From: Moritella sp. Urea-trap-13
GTDB taxonomy: Bacteria > Pseudomonadota > Gammaproteobacteria > Enterobacterales > Moritellaceae
Length of the DNA stretch: 64,000 nucleotides
Direction of reading: 5' to 3'
Assembly: GCF_002836355.1 (NCBI RefSeq)
Contig: NZ_PJCA01000001.1
Location: 1 to 64,000 of the forward strand
Position numbers and translations under genes: made by a program. A model generated the notes under the pieces. It did not search any database. It saw nothing but the letters and a program-made list of their open reading frames with translations, and was not told the origin of the DNA. Shown in pieces: positions 54,369 to 63,910 of the stretch. Every line of letters starts with the position of its first letter. The stretch's first letter is position 1.

Positions 54369-57080
54369 ATGTGGATAACATCAAAATTAAATCGCCCAAC
54401 TCGCTTACACAATTCGATTACCCGCACCCGCATTTTAGGTCATCTTCAAGAAGCTGCATTTAATAAATTAGTCTTATTTCGTTCACCTGCCGGTTACGGT
54501 AAAACCACCATGGCCGCCCAGTGGCTAAAAGACCACAACCAAGTTGGCTGGTTCAATATCGATGAAACCGATAACGATACCTTTCGTTTTGTGAACTATT
54601 TTATTCAAGCAATTAACAAGGTTACCGAGCAATCCTGCCTCAATTCGCAAGCACTGGCTGAACGTCGCCAATATAGCTCGCTACCAAATTTGTTTAGTGA
54701 ACTGTTTGCCGAACTGGCTAATTATCAAAGTGAGTTCTATCTGGTACTCGATGATTATCACTGTATTAACAATGACGAGATCCATGAAGGTCTACGTTTC
54801 TTCCTTAAATACATGCCAGCGAACTGCACGTTAGTCGTCACCAGTCGTACCTTACCGCCGCTTAATACCGCTAACTTACGTATTCGCGATCTGCTCATTG
54901 AACTAGACAGCGAACTGTTAGCATTTGATGATCTAGAAGTAGCACAATTTTTTGAACAACGTATTGGCTGTAGTATGAGTGATGCCGAGATCCAAGCATT
55001 GCAGCAAAAAATCGAAGGCTGGCCGTCGGCATTACAATTAATAGCTCTGCAAGTAAAACAGAAACAGCACAGTGTCGCTGAATCGACCGAGTGGATATCG
55101 CAAATCAAGCAATCTCATCTGTGGGACTATTTAGCCGAAGAAGTATTTGATTTATTGGATGAGCCATTACAAGTATTTTTAATGCAGTGCTCAGTCTTTA
55201 CCATTTTCAATACCAGTTTAATCACTGAGTTCTTTGATAATGAAGCGGCCAATAATTTACTCGAATCATTAGACAAACACGGGTTATTCCTGCATTCCCT
55301 CGAAGGTGAGCAGCACTGGTATCGATTCCACAATCTGTTTGCTGATTTTTTGAAACACCAACGTCATACCAAGCTAGCCCAAAGTAGCAAACAGTTACAT
55401 AAAGATGCCGCGCGCGCTTGGTTAAAACATGATAATCCCCAGCAAGCCCTGTTCCATGCCCAACGTGCTAAAGACAGTAGCCTAACCGCAGAGATCTTAT
55501 TAGCACACGGTTGGCACATGTTTAATCAAGGTGAATTAGAGAACTTAGAAACCACCATCAGTCTATTACAGTCGGATACCTTATATCAAAGTCCGCGCCT
55601 GCCGTTATTACGTGCTTGGTTAGCCCAAAGTCAACACAGTTATGATCAAGTTGGCGATTTATTGGCGCAAGCATTAATCGAATTAACACAGCGTAATATC
55701 GAGCTTAGCATAACCCAGCAAGGCGAATTCAATGCCCTGCGCGCGCAAGTAGCGATAAACCAGAACAACCCCGAGTTAGCCCTGCAACTGGCTGAAAATG
55801 CGCTAGAACAGTTAGACCCGAGCAATTACCGTAGCCGCATTGTCGCCACCTCGGTGATTGGTGAAGTAAACCATGTACTCGGTCATTTAGACCGCGCCTT
55901 ATCCATGATGCAACAAGCAGAACGTATGGCGCGTCAGTACCATACTTACCCGCAAGCCTTATGGTCGCTGTTACAACAAAGTGAGATCTTAATTGCCCAA
56001 GGTCATATCCAATCGGCGTTTGATCTACTCGATAGCGCAGACCAACTGGCTGACAAGCAGCATCTGCAACAGCTGCCTCTGTATGAATTTTTGCAACGTA
56101 TTCGCAGTCAAATCTATTGGCGCTGGAATCATTTAGACCTCGCCGAAGAGTTTGCCCATAAAGGCTTAAATGTACTGCCGAAGTATTGCCAATCTAAGTA
56201 TTTACAATCGTATGCCATCTTAGCGCGCGTGCATATTTCACGTGGTGAATTGGATAAAGCCGGTCGTTATATCGACCTGTGTGGTGAGCTTATCGACCAG
56301 TCTGATTACCATGCCGATTGGATAGCCAATGCTAACTTCTCCCAATTGTTATATTGGCAAGCGAAGGACAATAACACCGCGATTGAAAAATGGTTAGTAC
56401 AAAGTAAACCTGTGGCAGACAGTGCTTGTAATCACTTTACCCAACGTCACGGCCGTAATATCGCCCGTGCTTATATGCTAACCGAGAATTATAACCAAGC
56501 GCTGCAGACGTTAGCGCATTTACAACAAGCAGCAAGCCAACATCAACTGCTGTTTGAACAACAAAAAAACGCCACGCTAGAAGCTGTCATTTACAGTCAG
56601 GCAGATGATCAAGAGCAAGCACTAAGCAAATTACAAACTGCACTGACCTTGGCTAATACCACTAGCTCAATTTGTGATTTCTTAATTGATTCAAAAGTGA
56701 TTGCTGAATTACTTAACCGCTTATTGAAACAAGGTAATATGGCGGAGTTAGCACGCTATCGCGCCGAAAAATTACTCGCAGAGATGTCGATAAAACGTCA
56801 CAACCGAGCGGTTTATTTTGATAAGGCGTTTGTACATAAACTATTAAATAATCAAGATGTGCCAGAACTGATACGCACTAGCCCACTGACCCACCGTGAA
56901 TGGCAAGTACTTGGCTTGATTTACTCGCGTTATAGCAATGAACAGATCTCGATAGAGTTGGACGTGGCATCAACAACCATCAAAACCCATATTCGTAATC
57001 TGTATCAGAAGTTGAATATTGCTAATCGTAGAGAGGCTATTGAAACTGCAGAGAACTTATTGAAGATGATTGGCTATTAG
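54369..57080 (+). CDS. malT: MalT-type ATP-dependent transcriptional activator
   Basis: The 903-residue STAND/LuxR regulator has a P-loop NTPase domain (SPAGYGKTT at residues 39-47, Walker B YLVLDDYH near 127), a long TPR-like sensor region (about 400-820), and a C-terminal LuxR helix-turn-helix (LTHREWQVLGLIYS and SIELDVASTTIKTHIRNLY). Escherichia coli MalT binds maltotriose and ATP and activates maltodextrin genes. It is divergent from the GH36 gene and adjacent to malP-malQ-glgB, its probable regulon. Length matches MalT (about 900). Confidence 0.95.
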   Translation: MWITSKLNRPTRLHNSITRTRILGHLQEAAFNKLVLFRSPAGYGKTTMAAQWLKDHNQVGWFNIDETDNDTFRFVNYFIQAINKVTEQSCLNSQALAERRQYSSLPNLFSELFAELANYQSEFYLVLDDYHCINNDEIHEGLRFFLKYMPANCTLVVTSRTLPPLNTANLRIRDLLIELDSELLAFDDLEVAQFFEQRIGCSMSDAEIQALQQKIEGWPSALQLIALQVKQKQHSVAESTEWISQIKQSHLWDYLAEEVFDLLDEPLQVFLMQCSVFTIFNTSLITEFFDNEAANNLLESLDKHGLFLHSLEGEQHWYRFHNLFADFLKHQRHTKLAQSSKQLHKDAARAWLKHDNPQQALFHAQRAKDSSLTAEILLAHGWHMFNQGELENLETTISLLQSDTLYQSPRLPLLRAWLAQSQHSYDQVGDLLAQALIELTQRNIELSITQQGEFNALRAQVAINQNNPELALQLAENALEQLDPSNYRSRIVATSVIGEVNHVLGHLDRALSMMQQAERMARQYHTYPQALWSLLQQSEILIAQGHIQSAFDLLDSADQLADKQHLQQLPLYEFLQRIRSQIYWRWNHLDLAEEFAHKGLNVLPKYCQSKYLQSYAILARVHISRGELDKAGRYIDLCGELIDQSDYHADWIANANFSQLLYWQAKDNNTAIEKWLVQSKPVADSACNHFTQRHGRNIARAYMLTENYNQALQTLAHLQQAASQHQLLFEQQKNATLEAVIYSQADDQEQALSKLQTALTLANTTSSICDFLIDSKVIAELLNRLLKQGNMAELARYRAEKLLAEMSIKRHNRAVYFDKAFVHKLLNNQDVPELIRTSPLTHREWQVLGLIYSRYSNEQISIELDVASTTIKTHIRNLYQKLNIANRREAIETAENLLKMIGY

Positions 57081-57171
57081 CCCTAATAAGTAATCAGGAT
57101 GCAGTTATCTGCGTCCTTTAATAAATAATAATCCATGACCTAGATGCTAGCAGACGATATCAACGTCGGTA

Positions 57172-57495
57172 TCAACATAGTACTGTTAGCATTTTTTCTA
57201 TATTAGCTAGGCTAATGCCGCCCATCAGTTCCGGGTCTGCTAAAGCGTAGATATAACCTTCAATATCGCTGTATTCCAGTTCATCTCGACATTCTATAAA
57301 GTTAGCCCAAAGCTCTAAATCATCGGCATCAATCACGCCTGACAGATACTTGGTTAATACTAAAATCAGCGCCTGACTATCAACACTAATCACTTCAAAG
57401 CTCGGATCCCAGCCAAACTTAGCCAATGCGCTAACCGCCGTGTCTCGTTGTTCGCCAAATGCTATAATCTGTTGTAATGCTTGCTGTCTATTCAT
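57172..57495 (-). CDS. Conserved small protein of unknown function
   Basis: The 107-residue soluble, acidic protein has the segment GVIDADDLELWANFIECRDE (about 54-73) followed by YALADPELMGGISLANIEKML. This recalls a widespread family of small bacterial proteins with unknown function, some of which sit beside toxin or defence genes. I do not assign a role. The ATG at 57495 gives MNRQQALQQI; one upstream adds seven residues. It is divergent from the first ferric-reductase gene, and its start lies 25 bases from a conserved 34-bp dyad. Confidence 0.7.
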   Translation of the reverse strand: MNRQQALQQIIAFGEQRDTAVSALAKFGWDPSFEVISVDSQALILVLTKYLSGVIDADDLELWANFIECRDELEYSDIEGYIYALADPELMGGISLANIEKMLTVLC

Positions 57496-57519
57496 CTTTA
57501 TAGTGTCCGTAAACATGAA

Positions 57520-57553
57520 CTGAATATGAATAAGTCACTCAGTCTGGATTCAG
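57520..57553. promoter_or_regulatory. 34-bp dyad element, copy 1 (CTGAAT-N22-ATTCAG)
   Basis: Inverted 6-bp arms (57520-57525 and 57548-57553) enclose 22 bases. The same element, same length and largely same interior (AATATGAATAA, CTCAGT), recurs at 59573 before the paralogue. Confidence 0.6.
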
Positions 57554-57612
57554 TATAGGTATTATATAATCTCTGCATAAAAATAACATATAGAAACAAA
57601 ACATACCGCTGT

Positions 57613-57633
57613 CGAGGTGGATCTAGAGCCTCG
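57613..57633 (+). promoter_or_regulatory. Leader hairpin, copy 1
   Basis: CGAGG pairs with CCTCG around an 11-nt loop, in the 5' leader 26 bases before the ATG. Its stem, flanks and position match the hairpin at 59653. Confidence 0.55.
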
Positions 57634-57658
57634 CATTTATCAACCGAGAAGTCATCCA

Positions 57659-58993
57659 ATGAAATCTATTCACTATGCTTTTATTGCAATTTTAACTACT
57701 TCCTTAGCACTCTGGTTAGGCACTGAACATGCGCTATCCACGCCGCTACACTTTTGGCCCCTGCGTAAAACCATTATCTATGGTTCAGGTATTATCGCGA
57801 TCATCGCGATGTCGTTCGCGACCTTATTAGCCATTAGACATTTCTTTTCTGATTCCTTCCTTGATGGTCTGGATAAACGTTATAAATTGCATAAATGGCT
57901 GGGGATCACCGGATTCGTTGCCGCGGTGACGCATTGGTTATTTATCAAAGCGCCAAAATGGTTAGTTGATTTAGACATACTGATCAAGCCAATCAAAAAC
58001 AAACACGGCAACGGTGAAAGCCTGTCTTGGTTTGCCAATTTTTTCGACTACCAGCGCCACTTTGCTAAAGACATTGGCGAGTGGGCATTCTATGCCTTGA
58101 TTATCTTGGTGTTGATGATGCTGAGCAAAAAAATAACCTATAAACTCGCACGCCAAAGTCATAAGTTAATGCCTGTCATTTACCTAGTACTCGTTTATCA
58201 TTCGATTGTATTGATGAAGATGGCTGATTGGTTTACTCCACTAGGTATTTTTCTGATGTTGGTATTAGTCGTCGGCAGCATAAGCGCCTGCATAGCCTTG
58301 CTCGGTAAGATAGGTCATTCGAAACAAGCCCATGGCGAGATAAGCACGCTGCAACATTATACTGATAACAAGGTGCTCGCGGTGACCATCAAACTCACCA
58401 CCCCGTGGACCGGTCATGATGCAGGCCAATATGCCTTTGTGACATTTGATAAGAAGGAAGGTCCGCACCCCTTTTCAATTACCTCAAGCTGGGATGAAAG
58501 TGGTGAGATCAGCTTTAATATCAAGCAGATTGGCGATTACGTTAATACCTTGCCTCACAGCCTCGCCATTGGTGACCACGTGGTTGTAGAAGGCCCCTAT
58601 GGTAATTTTAATCTCGACAGTGGCAAGCAACAACATATCTGGATTGCAGGCGGTATCGGCATAGCGCCATTTTTATCACAGCTGGACAATTTAGCAAGCC
58701 AACAACAGCAAGCGGATATCACGCTCTTTTACACCACTAACATGCCAGATGAGGCCTTTATTCAGCAGTTACATAAGCGTTGTGAACAAGCTGGCGTCAT
58801 CTTACACATTATTGATACCAACCAACGTGGCATGCTGACGGCCGCAGAAATAGCTACTGCAATTAATAATTACGCCACTACCGATGTTTGGTTTTGTGGC
58901 CCAGCCAAATTCGGCCATGTACTAAAATCATATTTTGTTAAGGCAGGTTTAGCGCAGCATGATTTTCATCAAGAAGCATTTGATATGCGTTAA
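57659..58993 (+). CDS. Ferric-reductase-like flavocytochrome, paralogue 1
   Basis: The 444-residue protein has a six-helix ferric-reductase transmembrane domain (to about residue 210) with haem-ligand-type histidines (HKWLGITGF, VTHWLF, QSHKLM, LVYHSIVL). It continues with an FAD domain (HPFSITSSW near 275) and an NAD(P) domain (IAGGIGIAPFLSQL near 325, FCGPAKFGHV near 418). It should move electrons from cytoplasmic NAD(P)H across the membrane, to ferric iron or a periplasmic acceptor. The start MKSIHY matches paralogue 2; a GTG 14 codons upstream lies in the leader hairpin and is rejected. A strong terminator follows. Confidence 0.9.
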   Translation: MKSIHYAFIAILTTSLALWLGTEHALSTPLHFWPLRKTIIYGSGIIAIIAMSFATLLAIRHFFSDSFLDGLDKRYKLHKWLGITGFVAAVTHWLFIKAPKWLVDLDILIKPIKNKHGNGESLSWFANFFDYQRHFAKDIGEWAFYALIILVLMMLSKKITYKLARQSHKLMPVIYLVLVYHSIVLMKMADWFTPLGIFLMLVLVVGSISACIALLGKIGHSKQAHGEISTLQHYTDNKVLAVTIKLTTPWTGHDAGQYAFVTFDKKEGPHPFSITSSWDESGEISFNIKQIGDYVNTLPHSLAIGDHVVVEGPYGNFNLDSGKQQHIWIAGGIGIAPFLSQLDNLASQQQQADITLFYTTNMPDEAFIQQLHKRCEQAGVILHIIDTNQRGMLTAAEIATAINNYATTDVWFCGPAKFGHVLKSYFVKAGLAQHDFHQEAFDMR

Positions 58994-59030
58994 CGACTAT
59001 TTGATACGTGTTAACTGATTTTGAGCTAAA

Positions 59031-59074
59031 AAAAAGGGCCTATCACTGTAATTAACAGTTTTAGGCCCTTTTTT
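59031..59074 (+). terminator. Terminator of ferric-reductase paralogue 1
   Basis: A long stem (AAAAAGGGCCTA with TAGGCCCTTTTT) encloses an inner ACTGT/ACAGT hairpin, with A and T runs on either side, so it can act in both directions between convergent genes. Confidence 0.9.
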
Positions 59075-59165
59075 GGCGATGATAGTCAGTGCATTACAAA
59101 ACGACTTAACCATATGACTTAACTATGACGCCAATTTAATAACGAGGATCTCGTTACTAAATTAT

Positions 59166-59435
59166 CTATTCTTCTACTGATACGTCTTCACAATAGAACG
59201 CTTCAACAGTACCTTTTACAGTCATCATAAGTGGTTGGCCACGACGGTCCAACGCTTTATGTGATGGTGCTTTTACCCAACCTTCACTGATGCAATATTC
59301 TTCAACATCGAAACGTTCTTTGCCGTTAAGCATAATACCAATTTCGTGTTCGAAAACTTCAGCGTTGTGGTGTGGGCTGCGTGGATTACCTGAAAGGCGA
59401 TCTGGTAAAGCTGGTTTCTGTTTAATATCGTTCAT
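59166..59435 (-). CDS. DUF3297 family protein
   Basis: The 89-residue soluble protein matches DUF3297: PDRLSGNPRSPHHN near residue 11, FEHEIGIMLNGKERFDVEEY near 29-48 and KALDRRGQPL near 62. Function is unknown. The ATG at 59435 follows CAGGTCACGAAC; the longer frame adds 31 unlikely residues. It lies on the opposite strand between the two reductase paralogues, so the duplication is not a simple head-to-tail pair of bare genes. Confidence 0.88.
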   Translation of the reverse strand: MNDIKQKPALPDRLSGNPRSPHHNAEVFEHEIGIMLNGKERFDVEEYCISEGWVKAPSHKALDRRGQPLMMTVKGTVEAFYCEDVSVEE

Positions 59436-59572
59436 GTTCGTGACCTGTAGTAAATAAAGTGCGCTATTGTAGACAATATAGGTCTGACGCTCAAGAGCTG
59501 CGGTAATAAATATTCGATCCTTTAGCATCTGTTGGCTTTAATTGATACAAGGCCTTTATCGGTAAACATGTA

Positions 59573-59606
59573 CTGAATATGAATAAACCCCTCAGTTTGT
59601 ATTCAG
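59573..59606. promoter_or_regulatory. 34-bp dyad element, copy 2 (CTGAAT-N22-ATTCAG)
   Basis: Same arms and same spacing as copy 1 at 57520. The two have diverged around it, which suggests a selected binding site. Confidence 0.6.
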
Positions 59607-59652
59607 ACTAATTGTTGTTTAATAGCCGCATAACAACAAAACATACCGTTAC

Positions 59653-59672
59653 CGAGGAGAACTTACGCCTCG
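59653..59672 (+). promoter_or_regulatory. Leader hairpin, copy 2
   Basis: CGAGG and CCTCG pair around a 10-nt loop whose sequence differs from copy 1, so the stem is kept while the loop varies. Confidence 0.55.
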
Positions 59673-59697
59673 CATTTACCAACATAGAAGTCATCAT

Positions 59698-61029
59698 ATG
59701 AAATCAATTCATTATGTTTTAATCGCAATTTTAACCGCTTCATTAGCACTCTGGTTAGGCACGGAACATGCGTTATCAACCCCCCTCCACTTTTGGCCGC
59801 TGCGTAAATCCATTATTTATGGCTCTGGTATTATTGCGATAATAGCGATGTCATTTGGTACTTTATTGGCCATTAGGCATTTATTCTCTGATTCCTTCCT
59901 CGACGGTCTCGATAAACGTTATAAATTGCATAAATGGCTGGGGATCGCCGGATTCGTGGCCGCAGTAACCCATTGGTTATTTATCAAAGCACCTAAATGG
60001 TTAGTTGATTTAGATATGCTGATCAAGCCAATCAAAAATAAAAATAACAACGATGAAACCTTGTCTTGGTTTGCGCATTTTTTCGACCTGCAACGACATT
60101 TTGCTAAAGACATTGGCGAGTGGGCATTTTATGCGCTAGTGATCTTGATTATCATCATGTTGAGCAAAAAAATAACCTATAAACTCGCGCGTAAAAGTCA
60201 TAAGTTAATGGCCATCGTTTACCTCGTCATGGTTTATCATTCGATTGTATTGATGAAAATGGCAGATTGGTTTACCCCGCTGGGCATTTTTCTCAGCTTG
60301 GCATTAGTGGTTGGCAGCATAAGTGCCCTGATTGCCTTATTCGGTAAAATTGGTCATTCAAAACAAGCTCATGGCCAAATCAGCACATTGCAGCATTATA
60401 CCGATAATAAAGTACTCGCGGTGACGGTCAAACTAGCAACCCCGTGGGCGGGTCATACTGCCGGACAATTTGCATTTGTTACATTTGATAAAAAGGAAGG
60501 CCCGCACCCATTTTCAATCACCTCAAACTGGGATGGCAGTGGGGATATCAGCTTTAACATTAAACAGATTGGTGATTACGTTAATACTTTACCTAGCTGC
60601 TTAGCCGTGGGTGATAAGGTAGTGGTAGAAGGCCCCTATGGTAACTTTAATATCAGCAGTGATAAGCAACAACATATCTGGATCGCAGGCGGCATCGGCA
60701 TTGCACCCTTTTTATCAAAACTGGACTGTTTAGCCAGCCAACAACATAAACCGGATATTACCTTGTATTACACCACCAACATGCCCGACGACTCATTTAT
60801 TCAACAGTTAAATGAGCGTTGTCAGCAAGCTGGCGTCACCGTACATATCATTAATACCCAACAACGTAGGTTAACAGCCACAGAAATATCCGCTGCAATT
60901 AATAATATTAACAGCACCGATGTTTGGTTTTGTGGCCCTGCAAAATTTGGCAATATACTAAAATCACACTTTGTTAAACAAGGCTTACCGCAAGCTGATT
61001 TTCACCAAGAGATATTTGATATGCGCTAA
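59698..61029 (+). CDS. Ferric-reductase-like flavocytochrome, paralogue 2
   Basis: The 443-residue protein is about four-fifths or more identical to paralogue 1 by eye, with the same six-helix haem domain, HPFSITSNW flavin motif, IAGGIGIAPFLSKL nucleotide motif and FCGPAKFGNI end. Differences cluster in the middle loop (about 115-125) and C-terminal third (for example TQQRRLTATE). This is a tandem duplication that has started to diverge. The leader and dyad were duplicated with it. It may differ in donor or acceptor, or simply raise dosage. Confidence 0.9.
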   Translation: MKSIHYVLIAILTASLALWLGTEHALSTPLHFWPLRKSIIYGSGIIAIIAMSFGTLLAIRHLFSDSFLDGLDKRYKLHKWLGIAGFVAAVTHWLFIKAPKWLVDLDMLIKPIKNKNNNDETLSWFAHFFDLQRHFAKDIGEWAFYALVILIIIMLSKKITYKLARKSHKLMAIVYLVMVYHSIVLMKMADWFTPLGIFLSLALVVGSISALIALFGKIGHSKQAHGQISTLQHYTDNKVLAVTVKLATPWAGHTAGQFAFVTFDKKEGPHPFSITSNWDGSGDISFNIKQIGDYVNTLPSCLAVGDKVVVEGPYGNFNISSDKQQHIWIAGGIGIAPFLSKLDCLASQQHKPDITLYYTTNMPDDSFIQQLNERCQQAGVTVHIINTQQRRLTATEISAAINNINSTDVWFCGPAKFGNILKSHFVKQGLPQADFHQEIFDMR

Positions 61030-61049
61030 CTAACATTGTTCCAAAAATA

Positions 61050-61115
61050 AAGCCAGCAGACAAGTTCTTCTTTATCTAGTAAAAATAAGAGTAAGAATGC
61101 ACTACCCGCTGGCTT
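61050..61115. terminator. Possible terminator after paralogue 2
   Basis: AAGCCAGC (61050-61057) can pair with GCTGGCTT (61108-61115), with partly paired sequence between. The loop is long and no T run follows, so this is weak. Confidence 0.35.
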
Positions 61116-61173
61116 GCATTTATCTACGTGTTAACGCACATTGACCTGAGCATGTTTTGTTTTTTTGTTTAAT

Positions 61174-63618
61174 TCAGTAGTAATTATTCATACTGTCATC
61201 ATCAGAATTTTCAGGTTTTAACCACTTGGTTAATACTCCTTCTAGCTTCTGATTATCGATGGGCTTGCTTAAGTAATCACTCATACCAACGTTAAAACAC
61301 TTATCTTTGTCACCGAGCATCGCACTTGCTGTCATAGCAACAATCACGATATCACTATTTGATTTACCAGCGTCTCCTGAACGAATTCTGTTGCTCGCTT
61401 CAAAACCATCCATTGTGGGCATTTGGCAGTCCATAAACACTAAGTCGTAATGACACACTCTTAATTTAGAAAGCGCTTCCTCCCCATGATTAGCAATGTC
61501 CACCGTTAGGTTATATTTCACCAATATGGATTTCGCCACCAACTGATTAACTTTATTATCTTCGACTAACAATATGCGGGGGGCATTAAGCCAATATGGT
61601 TTTTCAGTAGCCTTCTTTTGCTTTACAGATTTAATATCATAGCTGGGAGCAAGCAGCTGAATTGGCTTTAATGACGCGTCATTCTCCCTAATTCTTGCTA
61701 ACGTAGAAACTAAGTCTGACGTGGTCACAGGTTTAACAAAATAATCACTAAAGCCGACATTAGAGAAAGACTCACTTTCACCTAGTTCATCGATAGAAGT
61801 CATCAATATCAGTTTCATTTTAGAAAAGGCATTGTTGTTTTGTAATTTCGTCCCTAATTCCGCGCCATCCATGTCTGGCATTTTCATATCTAAAAATGCA
61901 ATATCAAAGCAATTTTCATCCAATTGTTCAAGTCGTGCTACGCTAATTTGCAATGCTTGCTTGCCATTAATCGCTTCAACGACAACGGCTCCCCACCCCT
62001 CTAGTAGTCCACGTAATACCTTCCGGCTGGTAGCATTGTCATCAACGATTAAAATATTTAACCCACTTAGGTTTATATATGGCACAACGACAGGTTGCTC
62101 GTTAGTCACGTTAAAAGGAATAGTGAGGGTGAAACAACTGCCCTTATCAACTTCACTGGTCATGTTAACGCTACCTGACATTAACTCTGCTAAGCGTTGA
62201 CTGATAGTCAAGCCCAAGCCTGTTCCGCCATATTGGCGAGTTATAGATGAATCTGCTTGGGTAAATGATTTGAATAATGAGGCTTGCTTATCAGCGGGAA
62301 TGCCAATGCCCGTATCAATAATATGGCAGGTAAGCTGCAGGTTGCCATTATCGAGTGGCTCAGTTGCAGCGCGAACAATAACTTCACCTGCATCGGTAAA
62401 TTTAATTGCGTTACCAATGAGGTTCGTTAAGATTTGTCGTAGTCTATGCGCGTCTCCTGTAATTGGCACATTACCGACGCTGACTATATCTAAAACTAAT
62501 TCCAACTCTTTTTGATGTACTTGAAAAGCTAAACTTTCAGTTATTTCCTCGAGTGTTTTTCGTAAATTAAAGGGAATATTTTCGACCGTTAATTTACCAG
62601 CTTCAATTTTAGAAAAATCAAGAATATCATTAATAATTATAAGTAGTGATTGGGCACTTGATTGAGCAATATAAGCTTTATAATATTGTTCTTTATCTAG
62701 TTTGGAACCCAGTAATAGATCAAGCATGCCTAATACACCATTCATCGGGGTGCGAATTTCATGGCTCATTGATGCTAGAAACTCACCTTTGACTTGTAGT
62801 GCACTTTCCATTTTAGTAATGGATTGTTTTAGTGTGCTAGACATAGTGTTGAATGATTCAGCTAAGATAAATAGTTCATCCTTGCTAGTCACCTTAATCT
62901 CAACGTCAAAATCCCCTTCGGTTATTTTTTTTGTACCAATGAGTAGTTTTTTGAGATTGCTAAGTATGCTAGTTGACGTTAATAGCGTAATGATAGTGGA
63001 TAAAATAATAGAAATGAGGGTGCCAATAACAATTAATTGCTTAGTCTCAGTGGCAGTAGTTAAGGCTTTGTTTTGACGCTTAAGAAGTAAGCTTTGTTCT
63101 TCTTCTATAAAGCTATTTTTAATGGCTCTAATTTCATCAATTATCTTTTTCCCGGTCTCTTTTTCAATTAATGGTGTAACGACACTCAAAGAGTCTTCAT
63201 TCTTGACCTGCCGCCTCGCTGCTATTTCTACTTCAGCGGCTTGTTCTAACCATAATTTTTGTAACTGATCTATTTGTATAATTCGTGCTACCTGAGAGCT
63301 GTTATCTGAAACCAATATTTTGAGATTATCAATATGCTCTATCCACATGTATTTGGCGTTATAATAAGGTTTTAAAAACACTGATTTTCCAGTTATTAAA
63401 TATCCTCGTTCACCCGTTTCCATATCTAACATAAGTGTAACTAATTCATGGCTTTTGGCTGTAACAGCATGAGTGTGTTCAACCCATTTTGCGGTGGCGA
63501 TGGTTTTTTCAATATTAATGTAAACCACGACAGCAATATTTATCATCAACAGCATTGGGATCGCGGTGCTTAAGATCATTTTACTGCGAATGGATAAATT
63601 CTGAATTCCCTTTAGCAT
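61174..63618 (-). CDS. Hybrid sensor histidine kinase with two receiver domains
   Basis: The 814-residue protein has a membrane helix at residues 14-36, a CHASE3-like periplasmic domain (LDMETGERGYLITGKSVFL at 64-82), a second helix near 195-215 and HAMP. The HisKA phospho-His is H286 in SMSHEIRTPMNG. The kinase ATP site follows (NLIGNAIKF, DTGIGIP, GGTGLGL), then two receivers: LIVDDNATS with Asp in FLDMKMPDMDG, and LLVEDNKVN with Asp in FMDCQMPTMDG. It has no Hpt domain, so it needs a separate phosphotransfer protein. The sensor resembles that of the chemoreceptor at 18.4 kb. Target genes are unknown. Confidence 0.94.
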   Translation of the reverse strand: MLKGIQNLSIRSKMILSTAIPMLLMINIAVVVYINIEKTIATAKWVEHTHAVTAKSHELVTLMLDMETGERGYLITGKSVFLKPYYNAKYMWIEHIDNLKILVSDNSSQVARIIQIDQLQKLWLEQAAEVEIAARRQVKNEDSLSVVTPLIEKETGKKIIDEIRAIKNSFIEEEQSLLLKRQNKALTTATETKQLIVIGTLISIILSTIITLLTSTSILSNLKKLLIGTKKITEGDFDVEIKVTSKDELFILAESFNTMSSTLKQSITKMESALQVKGEFLASMSHEIRTPMNGVLGMLDLLLGSKLDKEQYYKAYIAQSSAQSLLIIINDILDFSKIEAGKLTVENIPFNLRKTLEEITESLAFQVHQKELELVLDIVSVGNVPITGDAHRLRQILTNLIGNAIKFTDAGEVIVRAATEPLDNGNLQLTCHIIDTGIGIPADKQASLFKSFTQADSSITRQYGGTGLGLTISQRLAELMSGSVNMTSEVDKGSCFTLTIPFNVTNEQPVVVPYINLSGLNILIVDDNATSRKVLRGLLEGWGAVVVEAINGKQALQISVARLEQLDENCFDIAFLDMKMPDMDGAELGTKLQNNNAFSKMKLILMTSIDELGESESFSNVGFSDYFVKPVTTSDLVSTLARIRENDASLKPIQLLAPSYDIKSVKQKKATEKPYWLNAPRILLVEDNKVNQLVAKSILVKYNLTVDIANHGEEALSKLRVCHYDLVFMDCQMPTMDGFEASNRIRSGDAGKSNSDIVIVAMTASAMLGDKDKCFNVGMSDYLSKPIDNQKLEGVLTKWLKPENSDDDSMNNYY

Positions 63619-63910
63619 AAACTCTTCATTCCTTTCCGCTTACGTAAAATAATATTAAAGTTAGCGTTAACCAATACCTTGGTCGTATATTTGATTTTTA
63701 ATTTGGACGAAGCAATGTAATCAGTAATGAGCCTGCATGCTTAGCTTAATTGTAGCAATTGGGCTTATATCTACCTATTTTTTGTAAGCCACATTGTAAA
63801 TCTGTGAGCTATTGAAGGTAAAAGTATTAATCCGCAGTTTTAGTGTGACTTATATCTATAAATTTAACTTCAACTTTAAGGTTGAAAAATCCAATGCTTA
63901 AAAATACAAA
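63619..63910. other. Intergenic region with a GTTGAA dyad
   Basis: This carries the promoter of the hybrid kinase. TTCAAC-TTTAAG-GTTGAA (63869-63886) is a perfect 6-bp inverted repeat just before a possible rightward gene. Confidence 0.4.

Noticed and set aside
57520-61029. Composite transposon suggested by two long direct repeats
   Set aside because: The repeats are diverged full genes with their own promoters, and no transposase or terminal inverted repeats are present; tandem gene duplication explains it.
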